The notes under the pieces: generated by a model | Databases searched by the model: none | Told to the model about the DNA's origin: nothing | Seen by the model: only the letters and a program-made list of their open reading frames with translations | Program-made: the position numbers and the translations under genes | Source of the DNA: Tardiphaga sp. 709 | Lineage (GTDB): Bacteria > Pseudomonadota > Alphaproteobacteria > Rhizobiales > Xanthobacteraceae | Assembly (NCBI RefSeq): GCF_032401055.1 | Contig: NZ_CP135529.1 | Location: 1,240,001 to 1,304,000 of the forward strand | DNA: 64,000 bases | Reading direction: 5' to 3' | Shown: piece by piece, positions 1-9,752 of the stretch | Layout: each line of letters starts with the position of its first letter | How positions within the stretch are numbered: the stretch's first letter is position 1

Positions 1-732
1 ATCCAGCACGCCTTCCTTGTAAACGCGATCGCCGACCGCCCGCATGTGATCGCGGTTCGGGATATCCAGCACTTCGGAGCCGGCGATGACCTTCTGCAAC
101 TCCTGCGCGGAGCCGCTGATCTCGTCGGTCGTTCCCACCGCGATCAGCAGCGGCACCTTGATGGCGGCGGCTTCCTCATTCGTCATCAGCCGGCGCGAGC
201 CGCGCAGACAGGCTGCGAGCGCGCGGCGATCCGAACGGGTCTGATCGGCGAAAGCGCGGAACGTGCGGCCGACGGGGTCGGTGACGTCGTCGAGCGAGTC
301 CGCCTCGAGCGCAAGCGCAACGTTCTCGCCGGGACCGCCGCCCTTGATGAGGCCGATGCCGAGACCGCCGAAGATCGCGCTGCGGATCAATTCGGGATGG
401 CTATAGGCGATATAGGCAGTGATGCGCGCCCCCATCGAATAACCCATCATATCGGTGCGCACGATACCAAGATGCGCGAGCAGCGCGCGCACGTCGGCGG
501 CCATCGCACCGATGCTGTATTGTTCGGAATCGTAGAGCTTGCTGGAATCGCCATGGCCGCGATTGTCGAGCGCGATGACGCGGCGATTGTGCTTCTTCAA
601 TTCCGACACCCAGGTCGGATAGACCCAGTTGACGTTCTTGCTCGATGCGAAGCCGTGCACGAGAACGATCGGATCGCCCTCGCCTTCATCGAGATAAGCA
701 ATTTCGACAGCGCCGTTGTGAAAGCTCGGCAT
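1..732 (-). CDS. Alpha/beta hydrolase, 3' end cut by window edge
   Basis: The minus strand is open from an ATG at 732 to the left edge, giving 244 codons without a stop. The protein starts MPSFHNGAVEIAYLD and shows the alpha/beta-hydrolase layout: an HGF oxyanion motif near residue 26, DNRGHGDS near 57, the nucleophile elbow GYSMG with Ser99, a VGTTDE acid-loop segment and a late DHMRAVG segment that should hold the catalytic His. The family hydrolyses esters, amides or epoxides, and the substrate cannot be read from sequence. I chose the ATG because it sits directly before the conserved first strand. Only a few C-terminal residues should be missing. The plus-strand open frame over the same bases is an antisense shadow. 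Confidence 0.85.
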   Translation of the reverse strand, partial: MPSFHNGAVEIAYLDEGEGDPIVLVHGFASSKNVNWVYPTWVSELKKHNRRVIALDNRGHGDSSKLYDSEQYSIGAMAADVRALLAHLGIVRTDMMGYSMGARITAYIAYSHPELIRSAIFGGLGIGLIKGGGPGENVALALEADSLDDVTDPVGRTFRAFADQTRSDRRALAACLRGSRRLMTNEEAAAIKVPLLIAVGTTDEISGSAQELQKVIAGSEVLDIPNRDHMRAVGDRVYKEGVLD

Positions 733-802
733 CCAGAATTCCGTTACGATTGAGATGATGGGTGATTGAGAGAATGAATGGTGGTGATGGGAGGCGCGCA
801 GT

Positions 803-2011
803 TTACCCGCGGACGAGCACCGGCGCCAGTGAGTGGGCCGGCGCCGGATGGCGGAGAGCCATGTCCCTGAGTAATGCGTCCTTGCGTGAGATGTCCTGCA
901 GCAGAGCGTCCTGTCGTACCGCCAGGTCGCGGCGCGCGCGCTTCGCTTTGGAGCGCTGCAGCCACGACCAGGTGATGCGCTCGGTGGTGGCCTTGATCGA
1001 CACGACAAATCCAAGCAGCGCGAACAATGCCCAGAACACCCACATCGAAAGATTGAAGGCGCCAGCCGCCAGCAGCAGCGCACCGCGCCCAAACATCTTC
1101 ATGATCGCGCGGGTCTGGCCGCCTTTCACTTCGGCGAGCCGCGCCGCGCGCGCGACGTCCTTCGGGCTCTGGGCGATACGCAGCGTATCGAGCGCGCCGC
1201 GCGTGCCGGCCTTCTCGCCGACACGACCGACATCGCCGGCGAGACGGACGATGCCGCCCGCCTTCTCGGTGCGGAACGCCGCCTTCACCGCGGTGATGGT
1301 CTGGCCCGGCCGCAGCAGGGAGGCATCGGCCACCGCAGCCCGCAGCATCGGACCATCCACCACGCCGCGCGCCGAGCGCGCCGCCCAGGTGGTAAGCCCC
1401 TCGCCGATCCGTCCGACCTTGCGCGCATCCTTCACCAGCGTGAGGCCCGCACGCACCGGCGCGACGCCGCCAACGCTGACATAGGTCGCGGCGGTCACAG
1501 CGAGGCCTGCGGCAGCAAGGCCGAGAATGAGATGATCGGTGTCCTCGCCCATCGCCATGTGCTTGCCCTCGCGCACCACGTCGCGGATATCGCCGAACAC
1601 GAAGAGATCGCCGGCAACGGTGCCGGACAGGCTGCCGACATCGTCGGCATTGCCGGTGACGAAACCGGTCGCAAAGCGGCTGGCGAAATGGGAGGCGGAA
1701 TTCTCGTCCGCAACCGCCTCGGTCACACGTCTGGCGAGGTCGTCCGGCAGTTGAACATTTCTGGCAGCCGCAACGTCGGCAAAGCTCTTGGCGAGGTCGG
1801 CATCCCTGGCCGCAAGGGCCTCCTCGATATTGCGGGCGAGCACCGCGGGATCCTTCCGCAATGCAGAGCTGAGTTGCGCATCGGCCAGAGCAACCGGGTC
1901 CTCCTGCGCGGCCAGCACGGCGCCGGCATCGCGGGCATGCGGCAGCAACAGCAGGCCGGCGGTCGCGCAGACCGCTACCCCCGTCAAAGCTGTGTCGAGC
2001 CGGAACCACAT
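803..2011 (-). CDS. Conserved hypothetical membrane protein
   Basis: A 402-residue protein. It has a hydrophobic N-terminus (about residues 8-23) that looks like a signal anchor, a second hydrophobic stretch around residues 160-180 (LILGLAAAGLAVTAATYV) and a long double hydrophobic segment around residues 315-345 (ALLLAAGAFNLSMWVFWALF). The C-terminal tail after that is strongly charged and helical (KAKRARRDL, QDALLQDISRKDALL), so it is probably cytoplasmic. The region between the first two hydrophobic segments is acidic and Ala-rich. I do not recognise a catalytic motif and assign no function. A longer overlapping minus-strand frame (744-2069) is arginine/cysteine-rich and is a shadow. Confidence 0.7.
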   Translation of the reverse strand: MWFRLDTALTGVAVCATAGLLLLPHARDAGAVLAAQEDPVALADAQLSSALRKDPAVLARNIEEALAARDADLAKSFADVAAARNVQLPDDLARRVTEAVADENSASHFASRFATGFVTGNADDVGSLSGTVAGDLFVFGDIRDVVREGKHMAMGEDTDHLILGLAAAGLAVTAATYVSVGGVAPVRAGLTLVKDARKVGRIGEGLTTWAARSARGVVDGPMLRAAVADASLLRPGQTITAVKAAFRTEKAGGIVRLAGDVGRVGEKAGTRGALDTLRIAQSPKDVARAARLAEVKGGQTRAIMKMFGRGALLLAAGAFNLSMWVFWALFALLGFVVSIKATTERITWSWLQRSKAKRARRDLAVRQDALLQDISRKDALLRDMALRHPAPAHSLAPVLVRG

Positions 2012-2240
2012 GGCGGAAAACCCTATCCTTGCACCTCTTTAGAAATGGTGCGTCACATCGTGGACACAACTGCCCCGACGAAAGAAGGGCTATTCGGAGA
2101 CACCCGAATTGTGTCGAATTTGTACGGATGAATGACCCCTGCGCGGTCTAGGAATCATGGTTCCGGACCAGTATGGTGCGCCGCACTGAATGGCGCGCCG
2201 GCTCATACGCCCGCGGCTGTTGCGAGCAAAGGTAGAGAAG
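2012..2240. other. Intergenic region between membrane protein and zinc-finger gene
   Basis: About 230 bases between two divergent genes. It must carry the promoters of both. I see a GGTAGAGAAG ribosome-binding region just before the zinc-finger ATG at 2241, but no convincing operator or terminator. Confidence 0.35.
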
Positions 2241-2486
2241 ATGTCCGACCACGTGGTTCCGCACTTTCACAATGACGCCGGCGTTCCGATCATCGAGATC
2301 GGCTCGCAGGAATTCATGTGCGTGGGTGCCAATCCGCCGTTCGATCATCCGCATGTCTTCCTCGACCTTGGCAACGACAACGAGATCATCTGCCCGTATT
2401 GCTCGACCCTGTACCGCTTTGCCGCCGATCTCGCTGCCGGCCAGTCGCGTCCGCCGGAATGCGTGGTGAAAGACAAGGTTGCCTGA
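2241..2486 (+). CDS. Zinc-finger domain protein (zf-CHCC, NDUFS6-like)
   Basis: An 81-residue protein starting MSDHVVPHFHNDAG. The ATG at 2241 has a GGTAGAGAAG ribosome-binding region just upstream, which I prefer to the longer in-frame extension from 2190. The core EFMCVGANPPFDHPHVFLDL followed by IICPYCSTLYRF gives the Cys-His-Cys-Cys zinc set of the zf-CHCC family. The mitochondrial relative is complex I subunit NDUFS6, and short bacterial versions are common in Alphaproteobacteria, where a role in respiratory-chain assembly is suspected but not shown here. It sits 9 bases before an FAD monooxygenase gene, so the two are likely co-transcribed. Confidence 0.85.
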   Translation: MSDHVVPHFHNDAGVPIIEIGSQEFMCVGANPPFDHPHVFLDLGNDNEIICPYCSTLYRFAADLAAGQSRPPECVVKDKVA

Positions 2487-2495
2487 TTTCCGGCC

Positions 2496-3662
2496 GTGAC
2501 GGCCCCGCGCACCATCGTCATCGCTGGTGCGGGCATCGGTGGACTGACGGCTGCGCTGGCGCTGGCCGCCCAGGGTTTTCGCGTCCTTATCTGTGAGAAG
2601 ACCGGACGGCTCGAAGAAGCCGGCGCCGGACTGCAGCTCTCGCCCAATGCGACCCGCATACTGATCGGCCTCGGCCTGCAACCGCGCCTTGCGCCCCATG
2701 TCACGACGCCGGCCAGTGTGAGCATCATGACCGCGCGCAGCGGCGGCGAGGTGATCCGTCTGCCGCTCGGCAGCGCCCGCGATCATGCACCCTACTGGCT
2801 GGTGCATCGTGCCGATCTGCAATCGGCATTGCTCGGCGCAGTCACCGCGCATCCCGACATTGAACTGCGCCTTGGCTGTCCGGTGGACACATTCCGCGCG
2901 CAGCCCGGCGGCATTGCCGTAAATGACGAGTCTGCGCTGGCCTTGATCGGCGCCGATGGCGCATGGTCGACCGTTCGGCGACAGGTATTTCCCGAAACGC
3001 GACCGCAATTCTCCGGCCTGATCGCCTGGCGCGGGACGCTGGAAACGAGCCGGCTGGACAGCGACCTGTTCCCCCATGGCGTCCAGCTCTGGATGGGGCC
3101 GAAGGCCCATCTCGTCGTCTATCCGGTGTCATCGGGCGAGCGGATCAACATGGTCGCGATCATGCCCGGCGCCGTGATGCAGCCTGGCAGCAGCGATACC
3201 GGCGACACCGGCGAGATCAGGCGACATTTTGCAGCGTCGCACTGGCCCGCCAATGCGCGCGCCATGATCGAGAGCGTCGAGAACTGGCGGCGCTGGCCGC
3301 TGTTCACGATACAGGACGGCGGCATGTGGCACGAAGGCTCCGTGGCGCTGCTTGGCGACGCCGCCCATGCGATGCTGCCCTTTGCCGCGCAGGGCGCGGG
3401 CATGGCCATCGAGGATGCGGCGGTGCTGGCGCAATGCCTTGGCACGGCCGGCCACGATGCAGCAGGGATTGCGCCCGCGCTGGAGCGCTACGCCCAGCTA
3501 CGCCAGCCGCGCGTCACCCGCGTCCAGCGCACCGCCCGGCAATCCGGCCAGATCTATCATCTGCGCGGGCCCATGGCGCTGGCGCGCGATCTGACGATGC
3601 GCGCGCTCGGTGCAGGACGTCTGCAGGCGCGGCAGGACTGGATCTATAACTGGAAGCTTTGA
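2496..3662 (+). CDS. FAD-dependent monooxygenase (UbiH / salicylate hydroxylase type)
   Basis: A 388-residue flavoprotein with a GTG start at 2496. The N-terminal Rossmann motif IAGAGIGGLTAALALA binds FAD, followed by ICEKTGRLEEAGAGLQLSPNA, a GADGAWS motif near residue 150 and the second FAD motif GDAAHAMLPFAAQGAGMAIEDA near 285. This is the class A single-component aromatic hydroxylase layout, using NAD(P)H and O2 to hydroxylate an aromatic ring. The substrate is unknown; salicylate-type hydroxylation or a ubiquinone ring step are both possible. It follows the zinc-finger gene by 9 bases and is probably in the same transcript. Confidence 0.85.
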   Translation: MTAPRTIVIAGAGIGGLTAALALAAQGFRVLICEKTGRLEEAGAGLQLSPNATRILIGLGLQPRLAPHVTTPASVSIMTARSGGEVIRLPLGSARDHAPYWLVHRADLQSALLGAVTAHPDIELRLGCPVDTFRAQPGGIAVNDESALALIGADGAWSTVRRQVFPETRPQFSGLIAWRGTLETSRLDSDLFPHGVQLWMGPKAHLVVYPVSSGERINMVAIMPGAVMQPGSSDTGDTGEIRRHFAASHWPANARAMIESVENWRRWPLFTIQDGGMWHEGSVALLGDAAHAMLPFAAQGAGMAIEDAAVLAQCLGTAGHDAAGIAPALERYAQLRQPRVTRVQRTARQSGQIYHLRGPMALARDLTMRALGAGRLQARQDWIYNWKL

Positions 3663-3672
3663 GCCGGACGGC

Positions 3673-4080
3673 TCAGGAGCGCGCGCCGGCCCGCGGGCGC
3701 GGCGCAGCCGACGGCGGCGCGACCGGCGCGCTCGCGACACACTTGCTCTTCTGCCAATTCTCTTCCGCCAGCTTGGCCTGCGCCCGCGTCGAGATGTAGT
3801 CGTTGCGATAGGCGAGTTCGCTGACCACCGCGCCGCCCGTGCCGGTCTGGGCCTTGTCGATCAACCCCTGCAACTCGGCCGTCCGCGTCGCCAGCGTTTT
3901 GCGCTCGGCCTCGAGCTGCTTGCAGTCGTAGAGGTCGTATCTTGCGGGATCGACGAAGGCGCCCGACACCATGCCGTCCCCCATGCTCGCGCAGCCGCCG
4001 AGATATCCGGCCAGGACGAGCAACGACGCCATCGCGGCAGCGCGCGTCGGCAGGCGGGAACGGGGGTGACGGTCGATCAT
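3673..4080 (-). CDS. Small predicted lipoprotein
   Basis: A 135-residue protein with an Arg-rich N-terminus, a hydrophobic stretch and a lipobox LGGC with Cys30, so it is likely lipidated and membrane-anchored after signal peptidase II cleavage. The mature part holds a short helical region (QLEAERKTLATRTAELQGLID) and a Pro/Ala-rich tail. No enzymatic motif is visible. It converges on the monooxygenase gene with only 10 bases between the stop codons. Confidence 0.75.
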   Translation of the reverse strand: MIDRHPRSRLPTRAAAMASLLVLAGYLGGCASMGDGMVSGAFVDPARYDLYDCKQLEAERKTLATRTAELQGLIDKAQTGTGGAVVSELAYRNDYISTRAQAKLAEENWQKSKCVASAPVAPPSAAPRPRAGARS

Positions 4081-4161
4081 CGGGACTTTCTAGCCGGGCA
4101 GGATTGACGTGCGTAAAGCAGCCGCCGGTGGCCGGATTGAGGCCGAAGTTCCCCTGAAGGC

Positions 4162-4248
4162 TGGTGCGGACGGCGGGAATCGAACCCGCACGACGTTGCC
4201 ATCGAGGGATTTTAAGTCCCTTGCGTCTACCAGTTCCGCCACGTCCGC
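4162..4248 (-). tRNA. tRNA-Leu (anticodon TAA)
   Basis: The minus strand folds into a complete class II tRNA. The acceptor stem pairs GCGGACG (4242-4248) with CGTCCGC (4166-4172), followed by discriminator A and an encoded CCA (4162-4164). The D arm is TGGCGGAACTGGTAGACGC, the anticodon stem-loop is GGGACTTAAAATCCC with anticodon TAA, there is a long variable arm (CGATGGCAACGTCG), and the T arm contains GGTTCGATTCC. I see no integrated element or duplicated tRNA end beside it. Confidence 0.97.
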
Positions 4249-4325
4249 GCTGGCACCTACTTAGCCGGTTTTCGCCGCAAGTCGATCCCATATCGGCGGG
4301 GCCTCAGAACACGCATACAGCCGCG

Positions 4326-5090
4326 CTACGCCCCCGCCACCACGATATGCGCCCCTGCACTCTCCATCAGCCTGCGCTGCTCCGCCGAGGCGCCAGCGCC
4401 CGTCACCAGCGTCCAGCGCGGCGGCAGCGGCGCCCAGGCGTCCTGTTCGGCGCGGCCGAGCTTGCCGGCGTCGGCGAGCACGATGACCTCCTTGGCCTGC
4501 TGCATCATCAGCGACTTCAGGGCGACCTGATCGAGGTCGGCCTCGCACAACCCGCGGCCGCTGACGACACCGTCGGCGCTCATGATGGCGCGGTCGGCCG
4601 TGAGCCGGCGCAGTCCCTCGCTGGCCAGCGGCCCCATGGTGCTCATGCTGGTTGAGCGCAGCGCGCCGCCGAGCACCACGAGTTCGATGCTTGGTGCCTT
4701 GGCGAGAAACGGCAGCAGCGCGATATTGTTGGTGATGATGCGCAGGCGGCGCTGCAACAGCAGCTTGCCGAAAGCAGCAACTGTCGATCCGGCATCGAGG
4801 ATCAGCGTGTCACCGTCCTCGATCAGGTCGATCGCGGCGCGCGCGATCGCTTGCTTTTCCTTGCCCTGGACCGCGAAGCGCTGGTCGAGCGTCGTCTCCG
4901 CAACATGGCCGGTGAGAATCGCACCGCCATAAGTGCGGCGTACCGCGTTGTTCTTGGAGAGATGCTGCAGGTCGCGCCGCACGGTCGAGCCGGACACGCC
5001 AAAGCGCCGCGCGAGATCGTCGACATCGATCTCGCCTGCGTTCAGGGCGTCCAACAGGCGGGCACGACGTTCCTTATTGCGCATCGACAT
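4326..5090 (-). CDS. DeoR/GlpR-family transcriptional regulator
   Basis: A 254-residue regulator. The N-terminal winged helix-turn-helix (RRARLLDALNAGEIDVDDLARRFGV, then SGSTVRRDLQHL) is the DeoR type. The C-terminal half is the DeoR effector domain, with DAGSTV near residue 100, TNNIALL, LGGALR, and a late KEVIVLADAGKLGR segment that in this family binds phosphorylated sugar intermediates. It lies downstream of and in the same direction as the permease-kinase-dehydrogenase cassette, separated from pdxA by a dispersed repeat. It is the obvious candidate to control that cassette, probably sensing a phosphorylated acid sugar (inferred). A second ATG two codons in (5084) is an alternative start. 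Confidence 0.88.
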   Translation of the reverse strand: MSMRNKERRARLLDALNAGEIDVDDLARRFGVSGSTVRRDLQHLSKNNAVRRTYGGAILTGHVAETTLDQRFAVQGKEKQAIARAAIDLIEDGDTLILDAGSTVAAFGKLLLQRRLRIITNNIALLPFLAKAPSIELVVLGGALRSTSMSTMGPLASEGLRRLTADRAIMSADGVVSGRGLCEADLDQVALKSLMMQQAKEVIVLADAGKLGRAEQDAWAPLPPRWTLVTGAGASAEQRRLMESAGAHIVVAGA

Positions 5091-5125
5091 CGAACCTCAG
5101 CACTGAATCAGGTGCTTCCATCCTT

Positions 5126-5208
5126 CGTCATACCCGGCCTTGTGCCGGGTATCCACGCCTTCATCACGCGCCAAGACGTGGATGGCCGGGACAAGCCCGG
5201 CCATGACG
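5126..5208. repeat. Dispersed palindromic repeat, family A, copy 1
   Basis: An 83-base imperfect inverted repeat. The left arm is CGTCATACCCGGCCTTGTGC then CGGGTATCCACGCC; the right arm is AAGACGTGGATGGCCGGGAC then AAGCCCGGCCATGACG. Close relatives occur at 10304-10413 and 30106-30192. It lies between pdxA and the DeoR gene, where the hairpin could act as an attenuator or mRNA stabiliser (inferred). Confidence 0.85.
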
Positions 5209-5216
5209 GAGAATCC

Positions 5217-6214
<998 letters not shown>

Positions 6215-6218
<4 letters not shown>

Positions 6219-7477
6219 GTGAAGCTTCCTTGAGTTCGGACGGTGTGAAGACGTTCGCGAATTTTGATCAGGCTGTTCTCGTCGCCGAAGGCGCCGGCCT
6301 TGGTGGCGATCGGAACGGACAATGCGCCAAGCGTCAGCCCGAGCGAAACGCCGGGCTCGATCTCGTCGGCCAGACGGATGCCGTTGATACCGAAGCGCGA
6401 TAGCAGCGTCGCTGCGGTTTCGCCGCCGGTTGCGGCAAAGGCGCCGATGCTGGATGCCACGGGCATGAGTGCATGGGCGAGATTCTGCGCGAGCTGCGGG
6501 CCGAGCGACATTTTCGGATTGTCATCCATCACGATCTCGACCAGGACATCGCCGCCTGCGGTCAGTCCTTCGGTCACGCGGGTGGCCAGTGCCGCCTGTC
6601 CGGCTTTGTCGCCGAGCAGAACTTCCGGCGTAACCGGCAGATGGGTGACCGTGCCGCTCGCGACGAGCTTGCGCGCTGCGGAGCGCGACGCGCCGGCGAG
6701 CGATCCGACGACGATCAGGGTGCCATATGCACTGGGCGGAATTTCCAGCGTCTCGGCAGAGCTGGAATCATCGAGCTCAGCCAGCGCATGCGCGAGGCCT
6801 GCGCTGCCGATGAACAGCGCCGCCGGCGAAATCTTCAGACTGGCTTCCGCGATCAAATGCAGGTCGTACTCGGTCTCCGCATCGCAGATCGCAACGACGC
6901 TGTCGCCGGATGCGATACGCGCAAGATGCGCCTTGAGATCGCCACCGCGGATGGTTTCGAGCAACACCTTCTCGCTGGGAATACCAGCCGATGCCAATAC
7001 ATCAGCGATGTCGGCATTATCGTAGGTGTGATCGCGCTTCCAGACCTCGGCTTCCTCAAGCGGACGACCATTGACGACGACGCGACCATTGATCGTGGTG
7101 CGGTTCGTCGCGGGAAAGGCCGGCGCAAAGATGCCGAAGGCCGAACCCGACTGCGCCTTGAGATGCGCCAGCGCAGCCGCCGTCTCGGACGCCGGCTGGC
7201 CGCGCAGCGTGGAGTCGATCTTCTTGAACAGGAGCCGACCCGGCTCCATCAGTTGTTGCAATATCTCGGCGTGCCGACGCGCAGCGGCCTCGGCCGTAAG
7301 GCCGCGGCTCGCTGCATCATAGGAGAGAACCGGATGCTGGCGATCCCCGGCACTTGCCCCGGCGCCTGCGATCTCGCCCCAGGTCACGGCAGCCGCAAGG
7401 CCCCGGCGACCGAAGGCGATGGCGCAGTCCGCTGCACCGGTGAGATCATCGGCAAGGATCAGCCAGCGTCCCGCCAT
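6215..7477 (-). CDS. DUF1537 four-carbon acid sugar kinase (threonate kinase type)
   Basis: A 420-residue protein starting MAGRWLILADDLTGAADCA, the N-terminal signature of DUF1537 kinases (DtnK, LtnK and OtnK types). Further family segments are DSTLRGQP near residue 90, SGSAFGIFAPAFPATNRTT, and a C-terminal ATP-binding part with FAATGGETAATLL and RLADEIEPGVSLGL. These enzymes phosphorylate four-carbon acid sugars such as D-threonate at C4. I chose the ATG at 7477, one base after the permease stop, over an Arg-rich upstream extension (to 7576) that would overlap the permease gene. It overlaps pdxA by 4 bases, so permease, kinase and dehydrogenase should be translationally coupled. Confidence 0.88.
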
Positions 7478-7478
7478 C

Positions 7479-8507
7479 TTAGCGCCCAGCCACTGGTGCG
7501 GGTGATGCGACGCTTGGCGCAGCAGGCGTCGTCGCCTCCGCTTCCGGCTCGACATCACGGCCGACGATGCCGGCAACCCACGAGGTGAGGATCGGCGTCA
7601 GGATCGCCGTCACGACCACGCAGGCCGCGATGAGGATGGTCGCCGGGCCGGCAGCAGCCGCATAGGCCGGATTGGCCGCAGCGACGATCGCAGGGACAGC
7701 CGCCGCATTGCCGGCGGTCGACGCCGCAGCAACCCCCGCAACGCCGTTGCCGCCGGTGAGACGATCAACGAAGAACAGCGGGATGCCGGTCACGATGACG
7801 ACTGCAACGCCCATGCCGACGCCGAGCAGACCCGCCTGCCAGACCTGCGTCAGGTTCAGGCCGGTGCCGAGCGCAAAGGCGAAGAACGGGATCATCACAG
7901 GCACGGCCTTGCTGAGGAAGTCGCGCAGTTCGCGATCGAGATTACCAAGGATCATGCCGGCCACCAGCGGCAGGATCGCGCCAACGAGCGCGGGCCACTG
8001 GAAAGACGACAGACCGGCAACGCCGAGCGTCACCATGGTGAGGAACGGACCGCTTTCCAGCGTCATGATGCTGTAGGCACCGACGTCGCGCGGACGGCCA
8101 TACTGGCCCATCAGCGCCATGTAGAGGCCGCCATTGGTGTCGTTCATGGCGGCGACGATCGCCAGCGTCGACACGCCTGCGAAGATGCCGGCGGTGACCG
8201 GCGCTTCACCGAGGAAGCGGCCGAAGATCAGGCCCAAGATAATTGCGGTGCCGACCTTCACGATCATCAGGGCGCCGCCCTTCTTCACGATGTAAGGCGT
8301 CGCCTTGAAGTCGATGCTCGCGCCCATGCACACATAGAACACGGCGAGGATGCTGAGGGCGCCGCCGGAGAACAGCGCGCCGGTGAAGGAGCCGAAGAAT
8401 TTCGGGGTGTTGGGGGCAAAGGTCGCGAACAGCGCGCCGATCAGCAGCGGCACCGTCATCATGCCGCCCGGCACCTTCTCAATCGCCCGCTTAATTGGAA
8501 TCTGCAT
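7479..8507 (-). CDS. 2-keto-3-deoxygluconate permease family transporter (KdgT-like)
   Basis: A 342-residue, very hydrophobic protein starting [25 protein letters not shown], which matches the start of KdgT-family proton symporters (TC 2.A.10). About ten membrane segments can be drawn, including [20 protein letters not shown] and a Gly/Ala-rich core near residues 250-290. In this operon it most likely imports the sugar acid that the kinase then phosphorylates, for example a threonate or erythronate (inferred), rather than ketodeoxygluconate. It is the first gene of a leftward operon whose promoter region holds two identical palindromes at 8591-8636. Confidence 0.85.
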   Translation of the reverse strand: MQIPIKRAIEKVPGGMMTVPLLIGALFATFAPNTPKFFGSFTGALFSGGALSILAVFYVCMGASIDFKATPYIVKKGGALMIVKVGTAIILGLIFGRFLGEAPVTAGIFAGVSTLAIVAAMNDTNGGLYMALMGQYGRPRDVGAYSIMTLESGPFLTMVTLGVAGLSSFQWPALVGAILPLVAGMILGNLDRELRDFLSKAVPVMIPFFAFALGTGLNLTQVWQAGLLGVGMGVAVVIVTGIPLFFVDRLTGGNGVAGVAAASTAGNAAAVPAIVAAANPAYAAAAGPATILIAACVVVTAILTPILTSWVAGIVGRDVEPEAEATTPAAPSVASPAPVAGR

Positions 8508-8590
8508 GGTCTATTTCCTTCCCGCGTCCCGCGCGTCACTGATTATTCTGCGCAATTTCCGTCAGGAGCCCCTGCGCACATCGCCAAATA

Positions 8591-8636
8591 TGCGCAAATT
8601 GCGCAGCCATCAAACACTTTTTGCGCAAATTGCGCA
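8591..8636 (-). promoter_or_regulatory. Paired palindromic operator upstream of the acid-sugar operon
   Basis: The sequence TGCGCAAATTGCGCA occurs twice exactly, at 8591-8605 and 8622-8636. Each copy is a palindrome of TGCGCAA and TTGCGCA arms around one central base. The copies are 31 bases apart, about three helical turns, so a regulator could bind both on one DNA face. A half-site TGCGCAATTT lies at 8549, nearer the permease start. The position 84-129 bases before the permease ATG suits an operator, and the DeoR protein at 4326-5090 is the nearest candidate (inferred). Confidence 0.7.
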
Positions 8637-8740
8637 ATTTCTAAAAATTAGTTAAATGACCAAGGTATGTCCGTAAGCCATCCAAAGCGGGCGTTTCGCT
8701 GACCGGAACGTCGAGCGTTGCCATGCGCGGGATCAAACGC

Positions 8741-8777
8741 AAACAGGCGGCAACGGATGAACCGTTGCCGCCTGTTT
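8741..8777 (-). terminator. Strong hairpin terminator after the ferredoxin-reductase gene
   Basis: A perfect 16-base stem, AAACAGGCGGCAACGG (8741-8756) pairing with 8762-8777, around a 5-base loop. It lies 18 bases downstream of the leftward reductase stop at 8796, and on that strand is followed by a short T-rich stretch (GCGTTTG). It separates the reductase transcript from the acid-sugar promoter region. Confidence 0.8.
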
Positions 8778-8795
8778 GACCTTCAGATCAGGACG

Positions 8796-9752
8796 TCAGA
8801 GATCGAGAACCAGGCGATCCCCAGCGGAACCTGCCACGCAAACCAGCAGGCTGCGTTCACGTTCCGCCGGCGACAGCACGCGGTCGCGATGCACCGGCTG
8901 ACCTTCCAGCCAGTCTACCTTGCAGGAGCCGCAGATACCGCCGCAGCAGGATGCCGGCACGTCGATGCCGATATTTGTCAGCGCCGACAGCATGGTCTGT
9001 CCGGCAGTCACGGTGATTTCCCGCTTCGATTTCGCCAGCGCCAGCACATAGGGCTTCGCGTCGGGATCGATCGGCAGCGGCGGCGGCACGAAGCGCTCGA
9101 TATGCACGCGATCGGCGGGCCAGTCGCGCGACGCTTGTTCGAAGTCATCGATCATGCCGTCGGGACCGCAGCAGGCGAGCGCGACGTCCGACAGTGGCCG
9201 GCCGACCAGTGCCGCGATATCCGGGCGTTGCCCGCTCGATGTGTCGTGGATCACCACATGACCGGACTTGCGCAGCGGCGCGAGCAGATCGGCCAGCGGC
9301 GGCTCGCCGCGTGCGATCATGTGCAGCGTGAATTTTGAACGGCCCATGCGCTTGAGCCAGGTCGCCGCCGACAGGAACGGTGTGACGCCGATGCCGCCGC
9401 CGATGAAGGTGAAGCGCGTCACATCCGCAGACAGATCGAGCCCGCCGCGCGGCAGCGTCACGCCGATGGTGTCGCCGACCTTGACCTCGTCATGCAGCAC
9501 GATCGAGCCGCCCCGCCCTTCGGCCTCGCGTTTCACTGCCACGACATAGCGCTTGTCGTCGGCCGGATCGTTGCAGAGCGAATAAGTCCGCACCAATCCG
9601 CGGGGCAGATGCAGATCGATATGTGCACCCGGCCGGAACGACGGCAGCTCCCAGTGATCGGGATCGACCAGCGAGAACAGCTTGATGCCTTTGCCGCCGT
9701 CCTCGATCTTGTCGACGATGGTCCTGACCCTGGTGATCGGCACCGCGCTCAT
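8796..9752 (-). CDS. Ferredoxin reductase-type oxidoreductase (FMN/FAD, NAD, C-terminal 2Fe-2S)
   Basis: A 318-residue protein with the phthalate-dioxygenase-reductase layout. The flavin domain comes first (HIDLHLPRGLVRTYSLCND near residue 50), then a nucleotide-binding domain (FIGGGIGVTPFLSAA near 110, ACCGPDGMI near 210), then a C-terminal 2Fe-2S domain with PASCCGGICGSCKVDW near 270 and a final LLVC Cys ligand. It passes electrons from NAD(P)H through flavin to the iron-sulfur cluster and on to a partner. The ATG at 9752 overlaps the MOSC gene stop by 4 bases, so the MOSC protein is the likely partner. A longer frame to 9878 lies inside the MOSC gene and is not used. Confidence 0.88.
   Translation of the reverse strand: MSAVPITRVRTIVDKIEDGGKGIKLFSLVDPDHWELPSFRPGAHIDLHLPRGLVRTYSLCNDPADDKRYVVAVKREAEGRGGSIVLHDEVKVGDTIGVTLPRGGLDLSADVTRFTFIGGGIGVTPFLSAATWLKRMGRSKFTLHMIARGEPPLADLLAPLRKSGHVVIHDTSSGQRPDIAALVGRPLSDVALACCGPDGMIDDFEQASRDWPADRVHIERFVPPPLPIDPDAKPYVLALAKSKREITVTAGQTMLSALTNIGIDVPASCCGGICGSCKVDWLEGQPVHRDRVLSPAERERSLLVCVAGSAGDRLVLDL

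Noticed and set aside
744-2069. Longer Arg/Cys-rich minus-strand frame over the membrane protein
   Set aside because: It lies in another frame, has no membrane segments or motifs and overlaps the better-supported 402-residue gene.
4162-4248. tRNA-Leu as an integration site of a mobile island
   Set aside because: No integrase gene or duplicated tRNA 3' end was found near it.
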